Positions 25,901-35,901 of a stretch of DNA of 50,460 bases are shown in pieces (position 1 is the first letter of the stretch; the number at the start of each line of letters is the position of its first letter). Made by a program: the position numbers and the translations under genes. Below the pieces are notes generated by a model. It was not told where the DNA came from, ran no database searches, and saw nothing but the letters and a program-made list of their open reading frames with translations. Where the stretch lies: positions 1-50,460 of the forward strand of contig CANBCW010000006.1 in NCBI GenBank assembly GCA_947367115.1, given 5' to 3'. Origin of the DNA: an uncultured Clostridia bacterium. Its GTDB lineage: Bacteria > Bacillota > Clostridia > Oscillospirales > Oscillospiraceae.

Positions 25901-27595
25901 GGAAGGACGGTTGACCAGCTGCAGACTGTCGCTGCCCTCAGGCTTGGACAGATAGGTGGTAGAGCCGCCGCCGTCCAGGTTGACCGCATGGACACAGCCC
26001 GCGTCCAGCATGATCTGGGCGATCTCTTCCATGCTGCCGCCGGCGGAGAAGGGCTCCTGCCGGCCGTCCAGAACCATCATGACGACCTTGCCCTCAGCCG
26101 TGATGCCGATGGCAGTGCGGCTGGCCCGGGAGGTATAGTAGCTGGAGGTCTTGTTGACCGCCATTACGCCGTCCTTGACCAGAGTAGCGCCGAACGCACC
26201 GACAGCTTCCTGAATCTGATCCTTGTAGGTCTCATACTCAGCCTTGGTGCCGATCATGGCGGTGCCGTCCTTCAGGATGGCAAAGAAGCCATCGCCGTCC
26301 ACGGGATGCCATTCCACACCGTCCATAACCAGCAAGCCGCCGGGCTTACCGGTGGACATATTGTAGCCGTCAGCATTGGTAGCAACGATCACATTGAAGT
26401 TCTCATTGGTATCCTTGTAGTTGTTCAACAGAGCCTTGGCCTGATCCTCAACACGCTGCATGCCCCAGCCGCCGCCGGGGTTGTTGTCCTTGTAGTTGGC
26501 CATGATGGTCACATCATCACGAGTCACATCCACAGTGGCAACGTAATATACGATCTGCTTATTGTCGGCAGTCGTGGCGTAGTTGATGGTCTGCACAATG
26601 CCGGGAGCCAGCACGGACTCGGTGCTGGAGAAAACGGAGTAGTAAGGCACCTCGCCGGACTCATCGTCCTCGCCGGTATCGCCCTCCAGCCGGTCGCCTG
26701 CCAGTTCAAACAGATAGTCAGCGAACGCATAGCAGGAAGCCGTTCTCAGATCGGTGCAGTCGGACAGCCCCCGGTCAGCCTCCAGAACCTTCAGGCCGGT
26801 ATTTGCCGTATAGGTACCCAGAATAGCTGCGCGCACATCGTCCTGCGTTTCCAGACCGCTGAAGCGGTTGTTCAGGAAGTACGCGGCACGGTCAGCGTCG
26901 GACAAGCTCTCCGTGAAGTAACCCTCCATGATGGTGCTGAGCTTGGAGGAACCGGCCTTCAGCACGGTGATCAGATAGTAAGCATCCATATCGCCGTAGA
27001 AGTCGTCCATGCCAAAAGCGTCATCCGCATTGACACCGAAGCAGTTGACGCGGATATAATCCGCCATCTCCTCAACCGTGCCGGCAGGAACATTGCCGTA
27101 TTCCTTGCTGTACAGCATCAGGTCGCACAGGTCGCCAGCCCAACCGCCCAGATCAGCAGAAGCCGCAGATGCCACATAAGCAATGTTCATGGTGCCGAAC
27201 ATGTGGCCAAAGTCCACCTGATTGCCATTGGGCAGCTTGAAGTCGTCAATGACGATATCCCGCAGATCCATGGCGTTCGTACCATTGGCAGCATCCTGCG
27301 CCTCAACATAAGCAGTAAACGCGGTAATCTCTTGACCCGCCAGGGTGACCCAGTTACCGTCATTATACCGGTCAACGCCGGTACGGATAAAATTGATGAC
27401 CAATTCATTGGCATCTTCACCCTGGTTGTTAGCTGCGTATGTATCAGCATAGCCTTCCAGCACCTTCAGCGCGCTGACGAATGCCTGATAGTCATACACA
27501 CTGCCCGAGGCGAAGGCGGCCATCGGCAGCAAACCGATCACCATCACGACCGCCAGAACGATCGCAAGCCATCTCATAGGCTTTTGTATCTTCAT
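22910..27595 (-). CDS. Exported phosphodiester glycosidase (NAGPA-like) with wall-binding repeats
   Basis: 1561 residues with a signal peptide (MRWLAIVLAVVMVIGLLPMA, cleavage near AFAS). Residues about 350-585 match the NAGPA/phosphodiester glycosidase domain: GGGWGMQRVEDQA, NADGYNMSTGKPGG, SRASRTAIGI and HAVNLDGGGSTTYL. In mammals the family removes the covering GlcNAc from mannose-6-phosphate; bacterial members are thought to cut GlcNAc-1-P-type diesters in wall polymers. A Big2-like domain (about 600-672) follows. From about 1000 to the end are wall-binding repeats, the last three about 85 residues long and joined by Pro/Glu/Asp linkers (EPDTPVEPDEPDTP). GAGGAA precedes the ATG. Beside a polysaccharide operon, remodelling of phosphodiester-linked glycans is a fair inference. 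Confidence 0.9.
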   Translation of the reverse strand: MKIQKPMRWLAIVLAVVMVIGLLPMAAFASGSVYDYQAFVSALKVLEGYADTYAANNQGEDANELVINFIRTGVDRYNDGNWVTLAGQEITAFTAYVEAQDAANGTNAMDLRDIVIDDFKLPNGNQVDFGHMFGTMNIAYVASAASADLGGWAGDLCDLMLYSKEYGNVPAGTVEEMADYIRVNCFGVNADDAFGMDDFYGDMDAYYLITVLKAGSSKLSTIMEGYFTESLSDADRAAYFLNNRFSGLETQDDVRAAILGTYTANTGLKVLEADRGLSDCTDLRTASCYAFADYLFELAGDRLEGDTGEDDESGEVPYYSVFSSTESVLAPGIVQTINYATTADNKQIVYYVATVDVTRDDVTIMANYKDNNPGGGWGMQRVEDQAKALLNNYKDTNENFNVIVATNADGYNMSTGKPGGLLVMDGVEWHPVDGDGFFAILKDGTAMIGTKAEYETYKDQIQEAVGAFGATLVKDGVMAVNKTSSYYTSRASRTAIGITAEGKVVMMVLDGRQEPFSAGGSMEEIAQIMLDAGCVHAVNLDGGGSTTYLSKPEGSDSLQLVNRPSDGYARSVATSLVAISTAKSSKEFDHANITSDYDYLTIGTEMTMTATGVSNTGNAAPIPESAVWQVSDSSIGTISADGIFTAADNGEVEVQLVVDGTVVGSKTLNVVIPDTLSFTQSSMNVIFDVATKLPLKASYNGNVVAINENDIFAASLDYYDDVPFTGFYFTVPKTLGARRMTIAAILNANEDAYCEMSIAVFDADEAYFDFDNATAGNRTLAWLREVNNATTKDDVLYEIVTPGEDMELGYTFALDMTTIEIPAQLADLTYMLPGADTGATAWDFLLQLAERVSVLTEVRIVVQLDTDLDVDVSELKVSNDYFYLKNAALDENNNLTIVCGWHDQTAAIDPATANPICILSGLKATPKDGAAWDSENQLVIKNTGNVSYDIYLRANALYTFSSNPANQAQYGLYPFENPDVIISGATEKGARFGSTYADFEDTFILDKTNRQGWYEIDKELYYFVDNVAVTGLQQLPSYEDASTKLYYNFDENGVCLGVYTGIIETDSGLMYALGGVLQKGWQSVAEADGQSYYYYFSPYTYAAVGAGEGWIEVEHFNYYFVDYKCMKGEVVKTSSGYKYRFAGNWQRNQWVEHQGGWYYIDHQYIALAGGLHWVRTVDGSSSACYLFSEDAVWQQDVSGLYHVGEDTYLLENGVRQEEPGLVYIDGYYYYFGANAKAVKGRTYWPTKTNGLMPMGPYEFDEQGRMVNPPVTEPDEPDTPVEPDEPDTPDEPEVKNGVVMVDGALYYYKNDVIQYAAGLVLLEDGNYIYVRSNGQLAIGNYWVTNNNGLLPVAMYTFGADGMMVVESEEPDTPTDPSEPDEPEVKNGIVSVNGILYYYNNDAIQYCAGLVQLEDGAYIYVRSNGQLAIGKYWVTNHNNLLPAQEYVFGADGKLFLETEKPDDGEDPTEPETPTEPSEPDTPVEPEVKNGIVEVGGKLYYYENDVIQYGAGVVEMTDEAGATFYIYVRSNGQLATGSYWPTTTNGLIPGNRSYNWGTDGRLYL

Positions 27596-27753
27596 GACAA
27601 TTCCTCACTCCCTCATAGTATCGTAACAAAAACCACATCATAAATCATCTGTACGGGTTTTTCGCAATATGGGCATAATGCGCCTACCCCCGCAGATTAC
27701 TATGCTATTCTATTCTAACATGCCATTTCCAATTTTGCAATAGAAGATACAAA

Positions 27754-27784
27754 AAAACAGTGCCAAAACCTTTGGCACTGTTTT
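27754..27784 (-). terminator. Rho-independent terminator of the polysaccharide operon
   Basis: A 14-bp perfect stem (27754-27767 with 27771-27784) lies 26 bases after the capG stop and runs into TTTTTTTGT on the minus strand. It closes the 12-gene operon that starts at 40106. Confidence 0.9.
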
Positions 27785-27809
27785 ACATTCCGTATAAAAT
27801 TTGGCAGCC

Positions 27810-28979
27810 CTATGACTTCCGCCAGACCATTTTATCGACCACTCCGGTATAGGACTGGATGATCTTGACCACCTTCGTGGATACATTCTCCTCCACATAA
27901 TCCGGCACCGGAATACCGTGATCTCCGTTTCGGTTCATCTCTACCGCGGTATCCACCGCCTGCAGCAAGGAAGCGGTATCAATTCCCGCCAGCACAAAGC
28001 ACCCCTTGTCCATCGCTTCCGGGCGCTCCGTCGACGTGCGAATGCAAACCGCGGGGAAGGGCTTTCCGATGGAGGTGAAGAAGCTGCTCTCCTCAGGGAG
28101 CGTGCCGGAGTCGGACACCACTGCAAAGGCATTCATCTGCAAACAGTTGTAGTCATGGAACCCCAGAGGCTCATGCCGGATCACCCGCTGATCCAGCTCA
28201 AAACCGGACTGCTCCAATCGCTTTTTGGAACGCGGATGGCAGGAATAGAGGATGGGCATACCATATTTCTCCGCCATCCGGTTAACGGCAGTGAACAGAG
28301 AAATAAAATTCTTTTCCGTATCAATGTTTTCCTCCCGGTGGGCGGAAAGCAGGATATATTTTCCCTTTTCCAATCCCAGACGGCTGTGGATATCACTGGC
28401 TTCAATTTTAGAAAGGTTATCCCGCAGCACCTCCGCCATAGGAGACCCGGTCACAAAAGTGCGCTCTTTCGGCAGGCCGCAGTCGGCCAGATACCGCCGG
28501 GCATGCTCGGAATAGGCCATATTCACATCGGAGATGATGTCCACGATCCGGCGGTTCGTCTCCTCCGGCAGACACTCATCCTTGCAGCGGTTGCCCGCCT
28601 CCATGTGGAAAATGGGAATGTGCAGCCGCTTGGCACCGATGACACTCAGACAGGAATTGGTATCACCCAGTACCAGCACCGCGTCGGGCTTCACTTCCGC
28701 CATGAGCTGATAGCTTTTAGCGATGATGTTACCCATGGTCTCACCCAGATCACTGCCCACCGCATCCAGATACACCTCCGGATCTGCAAGCTCCAGATCC
28801 CGGAAGAATACACCGTTGAGGTTATAGTCGTAATTCTGACCGGTGTGAACCAGCAGGCAGTCGAAATACCGCCGGCACTTTTTGATCACCGCGGACAGCC
28901 GGATGATCTCCGGCCGGGTGCCGACAATGATGAGAAGCTTCAGTTTTCCGTTATTCTGAAAGGATATTTGCTTTTCCAT
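27810..28979 (-). CDS. capG: UDP-GlcNAc 2-epimerase-type enzyme, last step to UDP-L-FucNAc
   Basis: 389-residue non-hydrolysing UDP-HexNAc 2-epimerase. Family motifs are GTRPEIIRLS, HTGQNYD, GDTNS, MEAGNR, ETNRRI, SAHREEN and SDSGTLPEESSFF. In the CapE/CapF/CapG (FnlA/B/C) pathway this enzyme converts the UDP-N-acetyl-L-talosamine-type intermediate to UDP-N-acetyl-L-fucosamine in the cytoplasm. The assignment as CapG rather than WecB/MnaA rests on being directly downstream of capF and capE. The ATG follows the capF stop with no gap, and GGTGGAG lies inside the end of capF. It is the last gene of the operon. Confidence 0.92.
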   Translation of the reverse strand: MEKQISFQNNGKLKLLIIVGTRPEIIRLSAVIKKCRRYFDCLLVHTGQNYDYNLNGVFFRDLELADPEVYLDAVGSDLGETMGNIIAKSYQLMAEVKPDAVLVLGDTNSCLSVIGAKRLHIPIFHMEAGNRCKDECLPEETNRRIVDIISDVNMAYSEHARRYLADCGLPKERTFVTGSPMAEVLRDNLSKIEASDIHSRLGLEKGKYILLSAHREENIDTEKNFISLFTAVNRMAEKYGMPILYSCHPRSKKRLEQSGFELDQRVIRHEPLGFHDYNCLQMNAFAVVSDSGTLPEESSFFTSIGKPFPAVCIRTSTERPEAMDKGCFVLAGIDTASLLQAVDTAVEMNRNGDHGIPVPDYVEENVSTKVVKIIQSYTGVVDKMVWRKS

Positions 28980-30173
28980 TTACTCCACCCTCTCAAAGTA
29001 AGTGTCGGGATGCTGTGGATCAAACGGCTCATTTGCCCACATGACCGTAACAAGCTCTTCCGTTTGACTCAGGTTTATGATGTTGTGCGTGTAACCCGGA
29101 AGCATATGCACAGCCTCCATTTTCTCTCCGGAAACCTCAAATTCCAGCACCTCTCCCGACCCGATCTTTCGCATCTGAATCAGGCCCTTCCCGGACACCA
29201 CGATAAAAAGCTCCCACTTGCTGTGATGCCAGTGCTGTCCCTTGGTGATCCCCGGCTTGGAGATATTCACGCTGAACTGACCGCAGTGCGCTGTCTTCAT
29301 CAGCTCCGTAAAGCTGCCCCGGTCATCCACATTCATTTTCAATGGAACCAACACCTTTTCTTTCGGCAAATAAGAAAGATAGGTCGAATACAGTTTCTTT
29401 TCAAAGGAACCCGCCGGGATCTCCGGCATGGCCAGCGTGTTCGGCTGATTTTTGAACCGCTCCAGCAGGCTGGCGATTTCGCCCAATGTCACCCGATGGG
29501 TGGTGGGCACATAGCAGTAGCGCTCGCCGCTGACCGGGGTCAGCCCATCATAGTCGCAGCGGTGGGGGTCGCCTTCCAGCGCATCCAGCATTTCCTCCAC
29601 CAGATCATCGATATACAGCAGTTCCAGCTCTGTTGTCGGATCGTTGACCTGGATGGGCAGATCATTGGCGGTATTGTGGCAGAAAGTAGCCACCACGCTG
29701 TTGTAATTCGGACGGCACCACTTGCCGAACAGGTTAGGGAATCGGTACACCAGCACCTGCGCACCGGTTTCCTCGCCATAGGCGAAGAACAGCTCCTCCC
29801 CCGCCAGCTTGCTTTTCCCATAATCCGACTGGCCGTAACGCCCGATGAGGGTAGCCTGAATGGAGGAAGACAGCATGACCGGGCAGGTATTCCCTTTCTG
29901 CTTCAATATATATAATAATGTAGAGGCAAATCCAAAATTGCCCGCCATAAACTCCGACTGATCCTTCGGCCGGTTCACACCGGCCAGGTTAAACACAAAA
30001 TCCGCCCTGGCGCAATAATCATCCAGCAGCGCCGGATCCGTGTCGATATCGTATTCAAATATCTCGCCGACAGTAAGATTGCGGGTGCGGTTTTTCCCAT
30101 CACGGATGGTTTTCAGGGTTTCGCACAAATTCTTACCCACAAAGCCCTTAGCTCCGGTGACCAGAATGTTCAT
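28980..30173 (-). CDS. capF: CapF-like bifunctional reductase/epimerase (SDR + cupin)
   Basis: 397 residues. The N-terminal SDR domain has the nucleotide loop TGAKGFVGKNL and catalytic YGKSK; the C-terminal cupin (about 250-397) has HWHHSKWELF metal ligands and LPGYTHNI. This fused layout is diagnostic of CapF/FnlB, which epimerises C3 and reduces C4 of the CapE product using NADPH. The ATG overlaps the capE stop as ATGA. Length matches the family (about 370-400). Confidence 0.95.
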   Translation of the reverse strand: MNILVTGAKGFVGKNLCETLKTIRDGKNRTRNLTVGEIFEYDIDTDPALLDDYCARADFVFNLAGVNRPKDQSEFMAGNFGFASTLLYILKQKGNTCPVMLSSSIQATLIGRYGQSDYGKSKLAGEELFFAYGEETGAQVLVYRFPNLFGKWCRPNYNSVVATFCHNTANDLPIQVNDPTTELELLYIDDLVEEMLDALEGDPHRCDYDGLTPVSGERYCYVPTTHRVTLGEIASLLERFKNQPNTLAMPEIPAGSFEKKLYSTYLSYLPKEKVLVPLKMNVDDRGSFTELMKTAHCGQFSVNISKPGITKGQHWHHSKWELFIVVSGKGLIQMRKIGSGEVLEFEVSGEKMEAVHMLPGYTHNIINLSQTEELVTVMWANEPFDPQHPDTYFERVE

Positions 30174-31222
30174 CCTTTCGCCTCCATAGCAGCCAGCTGC
30201 TGCCGGATATAGGGGAGCGTCAGCAGTTTTTCCTTCACCTGTTCCACCGTCATCTGCTGTGTATTGCTGCTGTTAAATTCGGACAGGGGATTGCGCTGGA
30301 CATCGCCCTCCCTGAAATACTTGTCGTAATTCAAGCTGCGCTTGTCACAGGGCACCCGGTAAAAATCGCCCAGATCCATCGCACCGGCACATTCCTCGTT
30401 GGTGAGCAGAGTCTCGTACATTTTCTCACCGTGGCGGATGCCGATGGTTCTGATCTCATAGCCGGGGGCGAACAGATCTGTCACCGCCTTTGCCAGTGTC
30501 TCAATGGTGCAGGCCGGCGCCTTCTGTACCAGAATATCACCGCTTTCGCCATGCATAAAGGCAAACAGCACCAGATCCACCGCCTCCTCCAGCGACATGA
30601 CAAAGCGGGTCATGGAGCCATCCGTAATGGTGATGGGTTTCCCCGCCCGGATCTGGTCGATCCACAAAGGAACCACACTGCCCCGGCTGCATAGGACATT
30701 GCCGTAGCGGGTGCAGCAGATCTTCGTGGTGGATGTGGTGCGGCTTTTTGCGACCACAACCTTCTCCATCATGGCCTTGGACGTGCCCATAGCGTTAATG
30801 GGATAGGCAGCCTTATCGGTAGACAGGCAGATGACGCTCTTGACCCCTGCCTCAATGGCGGCAGTCAGCACGTTATCCGTGCCGGTAACATTGGTTTTCA
30901 CCGCTTCCATCGGGAAGAACTCACACGACGGCACTTGCTTCAAGGCTGCCGCATGGAAAATATAATCCACGCCGTGCATGGCATTCTTCACCGAGGCCAG
31001 ATCCCGCACGTCGCCAATGTAAAATTTGATCTTATCCGCCACCTCAGGCATCCGTACCTGAAAGTCGTGGCGCATATCATCCTGCTTCTTCTCATCCCGG
31101 GAAAACACACGGATCTCTCCGATCTCCGTCCCCAGGAACCGCTCCAGCACAGCATTTCCGAAGGATCCGGTACCGCCGGTGATCAGCAGGGTCTTATTTT
31201 TAAATTGAGACAGCATTTTCAT
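30170..31222 (-). CDS. capE: UDP-GlcNAc 4,6-dehydratase/5-epimerase, first step to UDP-L-FucNAc
   Basis: 350-residue extended SDR of the CapE/FnlA/FlaA1 type. The loop GGTGSFGNA is near the N-terminus. The active site shows STDKA followed by NAMGTSK, where Met replaces the usual SDR Tyr; this replacement is a hallmark of the group. It converts UDP-GlcNAc to a 4-keto-6-deoxy sugar. The start at 31222 is chosen for GAGAGGAC upstream; a longer frame to 31369 reads into the flippase gene. The flippase stop and this start share one base (TGATG). Confidence 0.95.
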   Translation of the reverse strand: MKMLSQFKNKTLLITGGTGSFGNAVLERFLGTEIGEIRVFSRDEKKQDDMRHDFQVRMPEVADKIKFYIGDVRDLASVKNAMHGVDYIFHAAALKQVPSCEFFPMEAVKTNVTGTDNVLTAAIEAGVKSVICLSTDKAAYPINAMGTSKAMMEKVVVAKSRTTSTTKICCTRYGNVLCSRGSVVPLWIDQIRAGKPITITDGSMTRFVMSLEEAVDLVLFAFMHGESGDILVQKAPACTIETLAKAVTDLFAPGYEIRTIGIRHGEKMYETLLTNEECAGAMDLGDFYRVPCDKRSLNYDKYFREGDVQRNPLSEFNSSNTQQMTVEQVKEKLLTLPYIRQQLAAMEAKG

Positions 31223-32709
31223 CAACCGTCCTCTCTTTTTGTTGCTTTGTTCACGTTTTTCAGGGCTTTCAGCAGCCGCTTGCCATTGAGCAGCAGCATC
31301 ATGCCACCATAAACACCGCAGACCGCCACCAGAATGATCAGGTAGTGGATGCCTCTCGCGGCCATCCACGCTTGCACCTGAAACATCAAAAGGGTCGCCG
31401 CCAGACTTTCCGCCGTAAACAGCAGCAGAAATTTCAAATCAAAGAACCGATGGAGCTTCGAATTCAGTTCTTTGGCTCCCATGTGGAGAATCAGCAAGCC
31501 CATTCCAATCGTGGTCAAAAGTGTGGCCACCGCCGGCCCCGGCAGCCCGATCCACTGATACAGCACCACATTCAGACCAGCGTTGGCCGCAAGGGCACCG
31601 ATCGCCAGGAGCATCAGCGCTTTGGTCTTTCCCGCGGCGCTGAGGATCAGGGTGATGTTTGTAAAGCGGAGCAGATCTACCAGAATGTAAATGCAGAATA
31701 TGGTCAGACCGCTGGCGTACTTCTGGGAGTACAGCAGCTGCATCAGCTGGGGCGATGCAGCCAGAGCGGCACAGCACAGAATGCCGGTAGAGATATACGC
31801 GATCTCCAGAAAGACCCGATAAATGGAAACTGCCTTTTCCCGCTCCCCCATCGCCACCAGCCGCGTAATCTCCGGGATTAACACCGTCGTGAAGGAGGTC
31901 ATAATGATGTCAAAGGGCAACACCTTTGAGGCGTTGGAATACACCGCCAAGGTCTCCGTATCCGTCATCAGCGCAATCAGGTACTTATCCAGATCCCGGT
32001 TCAGTGTGCTGACCACCGTAAACACCGCCATTGGGGCGCAATAACGAAAAATTTTCTTGAACAGCCGCAGATCAATGCTTTTGACGCGGATGGAGCAGTT
32101 ATTTTTTCGCAGGATGATACCAAACAAGGCAACCTGCGCCACATCCAGCACCAGCGTAGTCGCAAGGATCACCGCCACATTCCGCGCCACCGTGACAACC
32201 AGAACCACAACGGCCAGCCGCAGAACGGATACCACCAGATTGCGCAGCGCCAGCAGCCGTGCTTTTCCCACTGACACCAGCAAAATCTGGAGCATGGAGA
32301 GCAGGTTTTGGAGCAGGGGCAGCGCGGCGGCAAAAATCAAAAGCCCCGCCACATCCGGATTGTCAAAATGGGTACACAGCGGTGCGCTCAGGAGCATCAC
32401 CACGCAGCCCGCGGCCGCGCTGATCATGCACTGCAGCGCAAAAATCGTAGAGATATAGGACTCACGCTTTTTAGTATCCGCCTCGCTGCAATAGAAATAA
32501 TTCACACCATCCATCATGCCGAGAATCGTCAAGGATGTCACCGTAGACACGATCAGCAGGATTTGGGAATAGGTGCCGTAATCATAAACGGACAGGAACT
32601 CCGACAGCAGCCGGGTAACCGCAAGTCCCAGCACAATGGTCACCAGCTTGATGAACATCAGCAGGATCGCGTCGCCGGAGGTGCCCCATTGCAGCTTATT
32701 CCGCTTCAT
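31222..32709 (-). CDS. Wzx-like polysaccharide flippase
   Basis: 495-residue membrane protein of the MOP superfamily with about 12-14 hydrophobic helices spread over the whole chain and a typical N-terminus ([19 protein letters not shown]). It should flip the lipid-linked repeat unit to the outer leaflet. The ATG at 32709 is chosen for AAAGGA eight bases upstream; a TTG two codons earlier is possible. It overlaps the acyltransferase gene by 14 bases and capE by one, so translation is coupled. Confidence 0.9.
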   Translation of the reverse strand: MKRNKLQWGTSGDAILLMFIKLVTIVLGLAVTRLLSEFLSVYDYGTYSQILLIVSTVTSLTILGMMDGVNYFYCSEADTKKRESYISTIFALQCMISAAAGCVVMLLSAPLCTHFDNPDVAGLLIFAAALPLLQNLLSMLQILLVSVGKARLLALRNLVVSVLRLAVVVLVVTVARNVAVILATTLVLDVAQVALFGIILRKNNCSIRVKSIDLRLFKKIFRYCAPMAVFTVVSTLNRDLDKYLIALMTDTETLAVYSNASKVLPFDIIMTSFTTVLIPEITRLVAMGEREKAVSIYRVFLEIAYISTGILCCAALAASPQLMQLLYSQKYASGLTIFCIYILVDLLRFTNITLILSAAGKTKALMLLAIGALAANAGLNVVLYQWIGLPGPAVATLLTTIGMGLLILHMGAKELNSKLHRFFDLKFLLLFTAESLAATLLMFQVQAWMAARGIHYLIILVAVCGVYGGMMLLLNGKRLLKALKNVNKATKREDG

Positions 32710-33316
32710 ATGCAATTTCCTTTACCACTCTTGCAGGATTACCGGCCACAATGGTGCAGGGCGGCACATCCTTGGTAACAACGGCATGTGCTGCCACGAC
32801 GGAGCCCTTTCCGATGGTCACACCTTTCATAATTGCCGCGTATTCGCCGATCCAGACATCGTCCTCAAGGACGATGGGCTTGGATGCGGAATGCGTCCAA
32901 CGCCATGGTTCTCCCTCAAAGCCGCCCATGCACATTTCGTGCCGGACTGTCGGAGAAGTGGGGTGATTGTTGTTATCAAAAATGTGAACATGGTTGGAAA
33001 TGATCACGCAGCTGCCGATCCGGACGCTGTTTACGCTGCCGATCACGGAGCGCTCATAGATACAGGTGTGATCGCCAATGATGATCTTACCGTCGCCCTG
33101 CGATTGCAGCGCACCGTAGATTCGGCAGTGGTCACCGATCTGAATCCGTCCCGGGCCGTCCGCCGTGCAGTTGGCGCGGACACAGATGTTCAGGTTTTCC
33201 CCCACTTGGGCATATTTATGGAATTTTTTCATTTTATAATGCCGTTTGATCCGGGTGGGAATACTATTTTCCCCCCGGCGGAGTTTTTCGATCAGATTTA
33301 CGATTGCTTTTTTCAT
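32696..33316 (-). CDS. Hexapeptide-repeat (left-handed beta-helix) O-acetyltransferase
   Basis: 206 residues with hexapeptide turns typical of the LbH fold ([41 protein letters not shown]). A central [13 protein letters not shown], resembling the maltose/xenobiotic acetyltransferase active-site loop, and the end [10 protein letters not shown] are also seen. It probably O-acetylates a sugar of the repeat unit with acetyl-CoA. The ATG overlaps the stop of the upstream GT4 gene as ATGA; GAGGCGATC lies in front. Confidence 0.88.
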   Translation of the reverse strand: MKKAIVNLIEKLRRGENSIPTRIKRHYKMKKFHKYAQVGENLNICVRANCTADGPGRIQIGDHCRIYGALQSQGDGKIIIGDHTCIYERSVIGSVNSVRIGSCVIISNHVHIFDNNNHPTSPTVRHEMCMGGFEGEPWRWTHSASKPIVLEDDVWIGEYAAIMKGVTIGKGSVVAAHAVVTKDVPPCTIVAGNPARVVKEIAYEAE

Positions 33317-34590
33317 AGGATCGCCTCGATCTCCTCCCTGACCCATTGAGCGGTGGTCTGCAGCCGGTGATTTTTCAATCCTATTTGGAATGCCTTCTGC
33401 GCTTGCTCCAGCCGCAGCTGAGGATCTGTCACCAGCTTCCGCAGGGTCTCATGCAGCGCCTGCTCATCGGATACCAGCACCGCTCCCTCCGCATCATTCA
33501 AATATTGGCTGGATGCCGTACCGGAAGGGGCAAAACTCACAAAGCACCGCCCGGCGCACAGGCACTGGGCAATTTTGGTTGAAAACGCGTACTTGAGCTT
33601 CGGGATGACGTTCTCATCAAAGCTCTCCACATGGAGCAAAATGTCTGCCTTTTCAATGATCCAGCGAAGCCGCTCCGCATTCACAAAGCCGTGGTAGCGG
33701 ATATTTTCGCAAGCTTCAAACCGCTTGGCATCCTCCGCCTTGGCATTGCCGTAGATATCCAGCCGCAGCGCCGGATCGATTTGGTGCAGAACATCCGCCA
33801 CCTTCAGCAGACTGTCGCTTCGTCCAACCCCCAGATTGCCGAAATAAGTAATATTCATGCTCCCGCCGGGCTGGTAAGGCACCTGGCTGCATTCAGCACT
33901 GTTGTAAGCGATCATCGCCTTTCCCCTCCGGGGGTACATGGCTTCATACTCATTTTTCAGCATTTCGCAGTTGTAGATAACCATAGCGGTTCGCTCATTG
34001 AGCCTTCCGTACAGCTTCTCAACCTTCCGATAGTAAGCCCGCTCCAATCCACGGCGCTGTTTCAGGTCAATGATGCGGAACGCCTCGCCGTTATACAGCA
34101 CCAAAGGCTTCCCGGTATCCTTGCAGGTTTTCAGCACCAGCTTGTCCATGAAAATGCTCTCGCCCACCATGTAGACAATGGCATCCGGTGAGAATTCCCG
34201 AATCCACGCTTTCAGGCGGCGGTGCCCCCAGGGGCTGACGCTCCACAGATACTCCCGCAGCCATTTCAGCCAGAAATTATACTTCTGCTTTTTCAGCCAC
34301 CCCGGAATCTTTTTGGGAGAACCGCTCTGTGATGGAGCTTTGGAGTCAGGCTGCGCATCGGGAGAATACGCAAAAATATGCTGTGCCCGCTTTCCAAAAA
34401 ATGCTTTGACCATCTGCGTATCCGTTATCCGGAAATAATGGTGAGCTGCCGTAAAATCCGGCGGCTGCACATCACAGTAGACCTGTGCCTTTTCCTCCGG
34501 GTTAAAAGCGGAAAGCAGATTTTTCATGGTGATCCCATTGGCGTTTTCATTCGAAAATCCGCTATGGGAAAAGACTAGCAGCTTTCGCAT
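33313..34590 (-). CDS. GT4-type glycosyltransferase
   Basis: 425 residues with GT-B layout: N-terminal half [21 protein letters not shown]-terminal donor half with [18 protein letters not shown] and [19 protein letters not shown]. The usual GT4 E-x7-E motif is weak (ESFDENVIP region). It should add one sugar to the undecaprenyl-linked repeat unit on the inner membrane face. It overlaps the polymerase gene by 16 bases and the acetyltransferase gene by 4. Donor and acceptor cannot be read. Confidence 0.85.
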   Translation of the reverse strand: MRKLLVFSHSGFSNENANGITMKNLLSAFNPEEKAQVYCDVQPPDFTAAHHYFRITDTQMVKAFFGKRAQHIFAYSPDAQPDSKAPSQSGSPKKIPGWLKKQKYNFWLKWLREYLWSVSPWGHRRLKAWIREFSPDAIVYMVGESIFMDKLVLKTCKDTGKPLVLYNGEAFRIIDLKQRRGLERAYYRKVEKLYGRLNERTAMVIYNCEMLKNEYEAMYPRRGKAMIAYNSAECSQVPYQPGGSMNITYFGNLGVGRSDSLLKVADVLHQIDPALRLDIYGNAKAEDAKRFEACENIRYHGFVNAERLRWIIEKADILLHVESFDENVIPKLKYAFSTKIAQCLCAGRCFVSFAPSGTASSQYLNDAEGAVLVSDEQALHETLRKLVTDPQLRLEQAQKAFQIGLKNHRLQTTAQWVREEIEAIL

Positions 34591-35897
34591 GGCCGATCCA
34601 CCTCCTCCTTTTTCGTGAGCAGAATGGACAGAACCGCCAGACTGAAGCAGGCGTACGTAATAATTGAGAACATGCCATGCAGCGCAAAATGAAGCACCAG
34701 CACAGTGAACAGCACTGCGTATTTGGCAAACAGATTTTGTTTACCGGTCTGCCTTGCCTTCCTCTTCATGAGGTGCGTCATCGCACCGATAAAGCAAACG
34801 AGCAGCAGCAGTCCGATCACGCCGATATAGTACACGATCTCCAAATACAGATTATGGGGATCCTTTTGCAGCCCCTGCGCCGCCAGTCCCTGACCGAACA
34901 GGGCTGAGCCGACATTTTCTGTAATCACGTTCATATAGGCCACAAAAACCTCACTGCGGCCCGTCGTCAGCTCATCCAGATTGGTTGCGTTGGTCAATCT
35001 GGTCAGAATGACGGCAAAGGGCGAAAAATCCGCAAGCAGTAAGACAGCCGCTGCCACTGCTCCGGTAAACGTCAGCGCCACGCCCCTGGCAAACTTCCGA
35101 TCCCAGAATTGCCATACGACGTACACCCCCACCAGCAAAACCAGCATCAGGAAGAACGTCTTACTGTAGGTCAGCAGGCCAAAAGCCGCAAATCCGACGC
35201 CCATGCACCAAAAGTGCCAGCTGCGGATGCGATTGGAATTTTTCAGTTTCATCAGCAGCGCCAGGGCTACAATCAGCAGGGACATGTAGTAGTTGGGATC
35301 CTGAAACAAGCCCTGAAAGCGCATCAACGTGCTGCCCCAGAACGCGGGCACTTCGCTGCCCCGAATCGCGACGATCTGGGATGTGTTGCGCAGCAGCAGC
35401 GCATAGGCAGAAGACACCAAAAGGCTGATGCAGAACGTCTTGATGGTTCGCTCCGCGGATTCTTCATCCTGCTTCGGCAGCAGCACGCACAGCATGAAGA
35501 GCTGGCCAAAGCACAGCAGGAGGTTGCTGATTTCAAACTGCATCCGCAGAATCAGATAGTTTAGCAATATGATCAGCATGACATAGGATCTGTCAGCCCG
35601 GATGCCGCTGCGGACAAAGTACCAAACAGCCGCAAACAGGCACAAATAGACCATCAGTGACATTCCCCCGGATGTCCGAAAAAGCATCGAAATCGTTGTC
35701 AGCGCTGCATAATCCGTGACAAATACCCGCTCATCGTAGCGAATGACCCGGTATACACAAATCAGAAATGCCGGATATACCAGCAGTGATGTGATGAATG
35801 GTGCCATGAAGTTCAGCGCCATCACCACTATAAGCCCCCACAGGGGATAACGCTCCTCCCGGATCGGTGCCGGGCGAATGCTCTGAACCATTGACAT
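34575..35897 (-). CDS. Wzy-like O-antigen/capsule polymerase
   Basis: 440-residue integral membrane protein with about ten or more hydrophobic segments. A Wzy/ligase-type region carries RFQGLFQDPNYYMS and, in the large outer loop, a conserved-looking TTGRSEVF and GQGLAAQGLQKDPHNLYLEI. The latter resembles the 'HN-x-YLE' motif of the O-antigen ligase/polymerase family. In a Wzx/Wzy locus this is the polymerase that joins repeat units outside. It is the only candidate polymerase here. Confidence 0.85.
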   Translation of the reverse strand: MSMVQSIRPAPIREERYPLWGLIVVMALNFMAPFITSLLVYPAFLICVYRVIRYDERVFVTDYAALTTISMLFRTSGGMSLMVYLCLFAAVWYFVRSGIRADRSYVMLIILLNYLILRMQFEISNLLLCFGQLFMLCVLLPKQDEESAERTIKTFCISLLVSSAYALLLRNTSQIVAIRGSEVPAFWGSTLMRFQGLFQDPNYYMSLLIVALALLMKLKNSNRIRSWHFWCMGVGFAAFGLLTYSKTFFLMLVLLVGVYVVWQFWDRKFARGVALTFTGAVAAAVLLLADFSPFAVILTRLTNATNLDELTTGRSEVFVAYMNVITENVGSALFGQGLAAQGLQKDPHNLYLEIVYYIGVIGLLLLVCFIGAMTHLMKRKARQTGKQNLFAKYAVLFTVLVLHFALHGMFSIITYACFSLAVLSILLTKKEEVDRPCESC

Positions 35898-35901
35898 ACT
35901 T

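Noticed and set aside
23291..27643. 1450-codon open frame on the plus strand opposite the phosphodiester glycosidase gene
   Set aside because: Antisense shadow; the sense frame has a signal peptide, known domains and a ribosome site.
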